Positions 58,985-64,000 of a stretch of 64,000 nt of DNA are shown in pieces. The DNA lies in the NCBI RefSeq assembly GCF_900177545.1, contig NZ_FXBQ01000001.1, positions 2,288,122 through 2,352,121 of the forward strand, given 5' to 3'. Made by a program: the position numbers and the translations under genes. Source of the DNA: Maritimibacter sp. HL-12 (GTDB lineage Bacteria > Pseudomonadota > Alphaproteobacteria > Rhodobacterales > Rhodobacteraceae). The notes below the pieces were generated by a model. That model ran no database searches and was not told the origin of the DNA. It saw nothing but the letters and a program-made list of their open reading frames with translations. Each line of letters begins with the position of its first letter. Position 1 is the first letter of the stretch.

Positions 58985-61467
58985 GCGGCCCCCATCGCCT
59001 TCAGATGGGTTGCGACACGGGCGGCAAGCAGATCGACCTCTTCCTCCAGCTTGGGCAGCGGCATGGCATAGCGCTCGGCCAGCCCCTTGACCCGGGTGGA
59101 CAGGGCTTGCGCCACATGCGCCACCTCGTCGGTCACGCGCGCCTCGATGGTGTCGAGCCACTTGTCCGCGACCACCAGCGTCTTGGCCTCCTCCTCGGTC
59201 AGCGTGCCATAGCGGTCGTGCACCATTTTCCACAGGGCATCGTCCGCCGCCTTGCGCTTCTTCTTCGTGGCGTCGAGCGCGGTCATCCCCTTTTGGTAGG
59301 CTTCGAGTGCCTTCCGTTCGTCGGCCATGTCCGGGTCGCGGCCGATTTCCTTCAGCCGGGCCTTCAGCGCCTTCGCAGTGATCTTCTGCTTGTCGCCTTC
59401 GCCCTCGATTACCTCGGCCAGCAGCCCGTCCTCGCCCGCGCCCTCTTCGAGCTTTTCGGCAAGGTCCTGCTCCAGTTCCGCGATGCGGACGTCGAAGGCT
59501 TCTATCTCGGCCTGCTCGGCTGCGAAGAACCGCGCCACCATCAGGCGGGCCGGGATCAGGTCCGAGGTGAACCGCCGCCGCCCGAGGACGTAATCGCCCG
59601 GCTCGGGCCAAGCGAGCTTGCCGTCCTTGTTCTTGCGCTTGAGGATCTCGCGCGGTTTGGCACCGGCGACCCATCCGGTGGCCGCGATGACATAGGAATC
59701 GTCCTGCAGCGCCTCGGCCCAGTAGTCCATCAGGTGCTGGTACACGTCATAGGGGTCGACCAGCGGCACCTTGCGGAAGGCTTCGAGCAGGTCCTCCGAT
59801 GTGGTCTCGATCAGCTCCTTCGGCTGGTCACCGGGCGCGAAGGCCCGGCAGGCCGCATCCGTCCTGCCCCGCCAAGCGGCAAAGGTTCCCGCGGCCGCCG
59901 CGGTGAAGGTACGGAATTCCGCATGCTCCTCGATGCCCGTCTTCACCTCGGCGATCGGGCGGGTCAGCGACAGATATCCGGGCCGGAGGTCTTCGAAAAG
60001 CTCGCCGCGCAGCGACGGCATGACCTTCCACCAGCCTTCCAGTGCGTCGATGTCCCGTTTCGGGATGCCGCCCTGCAGATGCGCGTCGATGTCGTGGATA
60101 TCCTCGGGCTCCGAGGTGTCGATATAGCGCGCCAGGTTGAGGTTGAAGGCATTGCGTGGGTCCGCGATCTCGTCGAAGGGCACCATGCGGGCATAGCCTG
60201 GCGCGTCCGCGCCCTTGCGGTAGGTGTCGACGATGCGGTGGATGTCCTGCTCGCGCAGGCGGTTCTTGGCGCCGTCCTTGCGGAACCCCTTGGACGCGTC
60301 GATCATGAAGATCCCGCGCCGGGCGGTGGCGTTTTCCTTGTCTAGGACGAGGATGCAGGCGGGGATCCCAGTCCCAAAGAAAAGGTTCGGCGGCAGACCG
60401 ATGATCGCCTTGAGATAACCGGACTTGATCAGCGCCTCGCGCAGGTCGGCCTCGGCATTGCCACGGAACAGCACGCCATGGGGAAGGATGCAGGCGGCCT
60501 TGCCCGCGCTTTTCATGGTGCGGATGATGTGCAGAAGATAGGCATAATCGCCCTGTTTCTTTGGCGGCGCGCCCCATTCGAACCGCTTGTGCTTGTCCGA
60601 AATCGCGCCCTTGTCGTCATAGCTGAAGCCGGTGCTCCAAGCCTTGTCAGAGAACGGCGGATTGGCGACGACGTAGTCGTATGTCCGCAGGCGCTCCCCC
60701 TCGAGGAACTTGGGGGTTGTGAGGGTGTTGCCCGCCACGATCTTTGCCGTCGGGAAATCGTGCAGGATCATGTTCATGCGGGCGAGACCGGCGGTGGTCA
60801 CGTCCTTCTCCTGGCCTTCCAGCGTGATCCGTTTGCCGGCCTCGGCCGCCACCTTGAGGAGCAGCGAGCCCGAACCGCATGTCGGGTCGTATGCGGTAGT
60901 TCCGGCAACCGTGTTCTTTGGCGAGATACCGATCACCTTTGCGATGATCCGGCTGACCTCCGACGGGGTGTAGAACTGCCCCTTGCTCTTGCCGCTTTCG
61001 GTTGCGAAGTGGCGCATGAGGTATTCATAGGCGTCGCCCAGAATATCGTCGTGGTCCGCGCGGTTCTTCGCGAAATTCAGATCCGGGCTGGAGAAAATGG
61101 AAATCAGACGACCAAGCCGGTCGACGCGGTCATTGCCTTCGCCAAGCTTGTTCGGATCGTTGAAATCCGGAAAGTCCGTGCGTGCCAACATCTCATTCGC
61201 GTCAACGAGCGGCTGAATGACCTGCGTATTAATCAGATCTCCAATATTCGGGTTGCCTGTGAGGGCCGCCATGTCATTGAAGCTCGCGCCTTTCGGAATG
61301 ATGATTGGCGGTTCGAGATCATCGCTGTCCCCATATTTATCGGAGACATATTTGATGAAAAGCATAAATAGGACGTAATCTTTGTATTGGCTTGCGTCCA
61401 TTCCGCCGCGCAACTCGTCGCATGATGCCCAGAGGGAGGAATAGAGATCTGATTTCTTGACTGCCAT
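58975..61467 (-). CDS. hsdM: Type I restriction enzyme, M (methyltransferase) subunit, long form
   Basis: An 830-residue HsdM. The N-terminal helical domain begins MAVKKSDLYSSLWASCDEL. The adenine methyltransferase motifs are YDPTCGSGSLLL (SAM site) and VVANPPFSDKAW (catalytic NPPF, about 265-270). Length is well above the usual 500 or so, with a C-terminal extension of some 300 residues rich in charged helices (ELEQDLAEKLEEG). With HsdS it methylates adenines in the target. It heads the five-gene unit, with the strongest promoter space upstream of it. Confidence 0.94.
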   Translation of the reverse strand: MAVKKSDLYSSLWASCDELRGGMDASQYKDYVLFMLFIKYVSDKYGDSDDLEPPIIIPKGASFNDMAALTGNPNIGDLINTQVIQPLVDANEMLARTDFPDFNDPNKLGEGNDRVDRLGRLISIFSSPDLNFAKNRADHDDILGDAYEYLMRHFATESGKSKGQFYTPSEVSRIIAKVIGISPKNTVAGTTAYDPTCGSGSLLLKVAAEAGKRITLEGQEKDVTTAGLARMNMILHDFPTAKIVAGNTLTTPKFLEGERLRTYDYVVANPPFSDKAWSTGFSYDDKGAISDKHKRFEWGAPPKKQGDYAYLLHIIRTMKSAGKAACILPHGVLFRGNAEADLREALIKSGYLKAIIGLPPNLFFGTGIPACILVLDKENATARRGIFMIDASKGFRKDGAKNRLREQDIHRIVDTYRKGADAPGYARMVPFDEIADPRNAFNLNLARYIDTSEPEDIHDIDAHLQGGIPKRDIDALEGWWKVMPSLRGELFEDLRPGYLSLTRPIAEVKTGIEEHAEFRTFTAAAAGTFAAWRGRTDAACRAFAPGDQPKELIETTSEDLLEAFRKVPLVDPYDVYQHLMDYWAEALQDDSYVIAATGWVAGAKPREILKRKNKDGKLAWPEPGDYVLGRRRFTSDLIPARLMVARFFAAEQAEIEAFDVRIAELEQDLAEKLEEGAGEDGLLAEVIEGEGDKQKITAKALKARLKEIGRDPDMADERKALEAYQKGMTALDATKKKRKAADDALWKMVHDRYGTLTEEEAKTLVVADKWLDTIEARVTDEVAHVAQALSTRVKGLAERYAMPLPKLEEEVDLLAARVATHLKAMGAAWT

Positions 61468-61621
61468 TGTTTCTTTTCAGCCCATTTCCGTCGAAGAAAG
61501 CCCTGAGGGCACTTCGGCATGAATGTGATTTTCCGGACCAGAGTAGCGATTAAGAGGGACGCCTTCCAGAGCCAACTGCCATGGAGCGGCGGTGCCTTGC
61601 GTTACGAGAGCGCGGCAGCTG

Positions 61622-62023
61622 CTAAGAGCCTGCACTGTCAAGCTCGAAGGCCGCGCCTTGACCGCCCCATTCCATTGGGAACGGCTCAAGCAGGCGCGCC
61701 AAGGTCATCTCTGGTACCTGCTTGCCGTCCAAGATCACCTCGACGATGTCGGGCGCGAGCAGAGTCAGGCGCAGGATGCGCGCCATGTAAGTGAAAGCGA
61801 TGCCCTCTTGATCAGCCAGATCGGAAATCGACACGAAATCCCCCGACTCCAGCATCCGCTTCCAGCGGAAGGCGCGGGCCAGCGCCTTGACGAGGGTGCT
61901 GTCCGTCCGCCGCGGCTGCGCCGCTCCCTCCGGCAGCTGCATCTCCTTTCGGCCGCCGCGCTTCACGACGCGGAACGGGATATGAACAGTCACCGTTTCC
62001 GGCACTAGCTTCGCGCGGTTCAT
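61622..62023 (-). CDS. Recombinase-associated hypothetical protein (133 aa)
   Basis: A 133-residue basic protein. A central segment SDLADQEGIAFTYMARILRL looks like a helix-turn-helix-type DNA-binding region and the N-terminus (VTVHIPFRVVKRGGRKEM) is beta-rich. Its ATG overlaps the upstream recombinase stop by 4 bases, so it is the downstream partner of that gene. Function unknown, possibly a regulator of excision. Confidence 0.65.
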   Translation of the reverse strand: MNRAKLVPETVTVHIPFRVVKRGGRKEMQLPEGAAQPRRTDSTLVKALARAFRWKRMLESGDFVSISDLADQEGIAFTYMARILRLTLLAPDIVEVILDGKQVPEMTLARLLEPFPMEWGGQGAAFELDSAGS

Positions 62024-63327
62024 GCTACCGTTCCGAGATCAGCCATCATTTCCTGCGCCAGTGCGGTCAAACCGTCCACGCGCAGCCGGAGGTTCAGCCC
62101 GTCAGTATCGACATCGACCCGTTCGACTAACAGCGCCACGATGCGCGCCTGCTCGGCCGGGAAGAGTTCGTCCCACAGCGGGTCGAGCTGCTGCAGGGCG
62201 GCTTGGGCGTCGGTTTCAGCGATGCCGTCATTGTGGGCGCGCGCTGCCTTCCATGTGCCTGCCACGATCTCAGGCTGGCGGAACACGGTGCGCAGCTGGT
62301 CAATGACCGCGGTCTCAATCTCCCCTGCTGGCACGCGGCCGATGGGGCAGGATCCAGCGCCATGCTTCAGCACTGTCTGGCTGACATAGTAGCGGTACAG
62401 TCGCCCGCCCTTGCGGGTGTGGGTCGGCGAGAACGCGGCGCCATCGGGGCCGAACAGCAGCCCCTTCAGCAGCGCCGGCGTGTTGGCGCGGGTGCGCGCG
62501 GCGCGCTTGCGTGGGCTCTCCTGCAATATGGCGTGGACACGGTCCCACATTTCGCGGTTGATGAGCGCGTCATGCTCGCCGGGATAGCCATCGCCCTTGT
62601 GGACCGCTTCGCCGATATAGGCGCGGTTGTTCAGCATCCGGTAGAGGTACTTCTTGTCGATCGGGTTGCCGCGCGGGGTGCGGATACCGCGCTTGGCCAC
62701 TTCGCGCGCGAGCACCGTGCAGGACCCGATCTCGAGGAAACGGGAGAAGATCCAGCGCACATGCTCGGCGCGTTCTTCGTCCACCAGCAGCTTCCGGTTC
62801 TCGACACGATAACCATAGGGCGGCACCCCGCCCATCCACATGCCCTTCCTGCGGCTCGCGGCGACCTTGTCGCGGATGCGCTCGGCGGTGACCTCTCGCT
62901 CGAATTGGGCGAACGAAAGCAGGATGTTGAGCGTCAGCCGCCCCATGGACGTGGTGGTGTTGAAGCTCTGCGTCACCGAGACGAAGGTGACCCCGTTGCG
63001 GTCGAACACCTCGACCAGCTTGGCGAAGTCCGCCAGCGAGCGGCTGAGGCGGTCGATCTTGTAGACGACGACCACGTCAACCAGCCCGTCCTCGATGTCT
63101 TCCAGCAGCCGCTTCAATCCGGGGCGTTCCAGCGTGCCGCCGGAAATGCCGCCGTCGTCATACTGATCGCGGACCAGCACCCAGCCTTCCGACCGCTGGC
63201 TGGCGATGTAGGCCTCGCAGGCCTCCCGCTGGGCATGCAGCGAGTTGAACTCCTGCTCGAGCCCTTCCTCGGAGGACTTTCGGGTGTAAATCGCGCATCG
63301 CAGTTTCCGGACGATTGGTTTGGTCAT
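62020..63327 (-). CDS. Large serine recombinase
   Basis: A 435-residue serine-integrase-type recombinase. The resolvase domain has the catalytic Ser18 in CAIYTRKSSEEG, and the downstream arginines in KIDRLSRS and EREVTAERIRDK. The Recombinase domain contains SPTHTRKGGRLYRYYVSQ and a zinc-ribbon-like region. Such proteins integrate and excise mobile elements. It is coupled by an ATGA overlap to the DUF2924 gene upstream and to the 133-aa protein downstream. GGAGGGGC lies ahead of the ATG at 63327. Confidence 0.93.
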   Translation of the reverse strand: MTKPIVRKLRCAIYTRKSSEEGLEQEFNSLHAQREACEAYIASQRSEGWVLVRDQYDDGGISGGTLERPGLKRLLEDIEDGLVDVVVVYKIDRLSRSLADFAKLVEVFDRNGVTFVSVTQSFNTTTSMGRLTLNILLSFAQFEREVTAERIRDKVAASRRKGMWMGGVPPYGYRVENRKLLVDEERAEHVRWIFSRFLEIGSCTVLAREVAKRGIRTPRGNPIDKKYLYRMLNNRAYIGEAVHKGDGYPGEHDALINREMWDRVHAILQESPRKRAARTRANTPALLKGLLFGPDGAAFSPTHTRKGGRLYRYYVSQTVLKHGAGSCPIGRVPAGEIETAVIDQLRTVFRQPEIVAGTWKAARAHNDGIAETDAQAALQQLDPLWDELFPAEQARIVALLVERVDVDTDGLNLRLRVDGLTALAQEMMADLGTVA

Positions 63328-63776
63328 GCGCCCCTCCGGTGGTTTTTCAGGCCGAAGAAGACCCACCCGTTCCAGCGCGTACCGGTGATCGCGCGCGCGA
63401 TGGCAGACAGCGACTTGTAGGGCCGCCCCTCCCATTCGAACCCGTCCACTGTGACGGTGACAACGTGCTCGACGCCCTGCCACTCGCGGATCAGCCGCGT
63501 GCCTACAATGGGCATCAGATCGGCACGGATGCGGCTTTTCTTGCGATCACCGCCGTCAAGCTGCTCGCCGAGGGCTTCGAGCCGCTTCACTGTTTCCGGC
63601 TTCAACCCGCCATAGGCCAGCTCCTGGATGCGATACGCCAGACGGCTCTCGAGGTAGCGGCGATTGAACGGCGGCGGCTCGCTGTCGAACAAATCGCGCC
63701 ACTGCGCCTTCAGGTCTTGCGTCGAGGTGGTCTTGAGCGCGGCCAGGCGCGCGGGGATGGGATCATGCGTCGTCAT
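63324..63776 (-). CDS. DUF2924 protein
   Basis: A 150-residue protein of the DUF2924 family: LAALKTTSTQDLKAQWRDLFDSEPP, FNRRYLESRLAYRIQELAYGGL, then TRLIREWQGVEHVVTV and EWEGRPYKSLSAIARAITGTRWNGWVFFGL. The C-terminal part resembles a small DNA-binding-like module. It commonly precedes serine recombinases in alphaproteobacterial islands. It overlaps the recombinase start by 4 bases. Function unknown. Confidence 0.88.
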   Translation of the reverse strand: MTTHDPIPARLAALKTTSTQDLKAQWRDLFDSEPPPFNRRYLESRLAYRIQELAYGGLKPETVKRLEALGEQLDGGDRKKSRIRADLMPIVGTRLIREWQGVEHVVTVTVDGFEWEGRPYKSLSAIARAITGTRWNGWVFFGLKNHRRGA

Positions 63777-63976
63777 GTTATCTCCTCATGAGTTGGAGTT
63801 GCATGACGGCATGCGCATGCCGGAGAGTGTAGGCGTATTTCTCCAGTATTGTCAGATTGTTCGCCACGCTCGCGCAACTTCAACCGGAGCAAACCGAGCG
63901 CGAGCAGACCGCACAGCTCAGTGCGGCGTTCGATGGCGGTCATCCGGTCGGGTGGGAGTGGATTGGGGCGTTTCAT
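63773..63976 (-). CDS. Small hypothetical protein at the head of the recombinase module
   Basis: A 67-residue protein, MKRPNPLPPDRMTAIERRTE..., with a conserved-looking basic/proline N-terminus and a helical ELCGLLALGLLRLKLRER. It overlaps the DUF2924 ATG by 4 bases, so it is the first gene of the coupled module visible here. Similar small proteins occur ahead of DUF2924 in related islands, from general knowledge. Function unknown. Confidence 0.6.
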   Translation of the reverse strand: MKRPNPLPPDRMTAIERRTELCGLLALGLLRLKLRERGEQSDNTGEIRLHSPACACRHATPTHEEIT

Positions 63977-64000
63977 GCGGGACTCGGATTGGTTGTCTCC

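Noticed and set aside
1-64000. CRISPR array
   Set aside because: No regularly spaced direct repeats with unique spacers were seen; repeats found are palindromic or short operator-like words.

Overview
The window is GC-rich, densely packed chromosomal DNA from an alphaproteobacterium, most likely Rhodobacteraceae. The pointers are a DMSO/TMAO reductase close to the Rhodobacter DorA type, a green-type (form IA) RuBisCO with cbbQ and cbbO and a divergent cbbR, a PutA lacking an N-terminal DNA-binding domain paired with an Lrp-type PutR, MipZ, and the ffh...rpsP-rimM...trmD-rplS-rpmE block. Na+-pumping NADH dehydrogenase (nqrF) and S-/N-oxide respiration fit a marine or brackish, metabolically versatile and possibly phototrophic member such as a Rhodovulum-like genus; the genus is inference.

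Layout. 1-1065: 3' part of nqrF. 1121-9992: anaerobic S-/N-oxide respiration. torR faces a run of torC (pentaheme quinol dehydrogenase), torD (chaperone), torA (molybdoenzyme), a stand-alone monoheme cytochrome resembling the TorC C-terminal module, a DUF2478 protein and a hybrid kinase without membrane segments. 10140-14172: putA and divergent putR. 14194-20846: cbbR and cbbL-cbbS-cbbQ-cbbO plus a small uncharacterised protein; each of the first three intercistronic gaps holds a GC-rich hairpin. 20853-25484: a putative amine/aromatic catabolic group (arylamine N-acetyltransferase, glutamine-synthetase-like ligase, Rieske oxygenase, IclR regulator). 25494-28043: NAD(P)-binding protein, DUF4386 membrane protein and divergent LysR regulator. 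28048-36261: GntR regulator and peptide-type ABC importer, including a fused permease-ATPase, divergent from a DUF1028 protein and an M20 amidohydrolase. 36317-45198: mipZ and the translation/SRP block, with four tandem GNAT acetyltransferases coupled to ffh. 45554-50391: a glycosyltransferase-like gene, a translationally coupled HAD dehalogenase / alpha-beta hydrolase / PLP ammonia-lyase operon, and small membrane proteins.

A tRNA-Ser(GCU) at 50710-50799 marks the apparent edge of a genomic island that runs to the window end. It carries, all on the minus strand, an integration-type module (67-aa protein, DUF2924 protein, large serine recombinase, 133-aa protein) and a five-gene unit: hsdM, hsdS, hsdR, a DUF45 (YgjP-type) metalloprotease and a superfamily-1 helicase. 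The helicase N-terminal part looks like the C-terminal, RNA-polymerase-binding domain of GreA/GreB. This Gre-like helicase in a type I restriction operon is the most unusual item in the window and is the best candidate for an undescribed system: a restriction operon with an RNA-polymerase-directed partner.

All functional statements are from reading the sequence; no database search was run.
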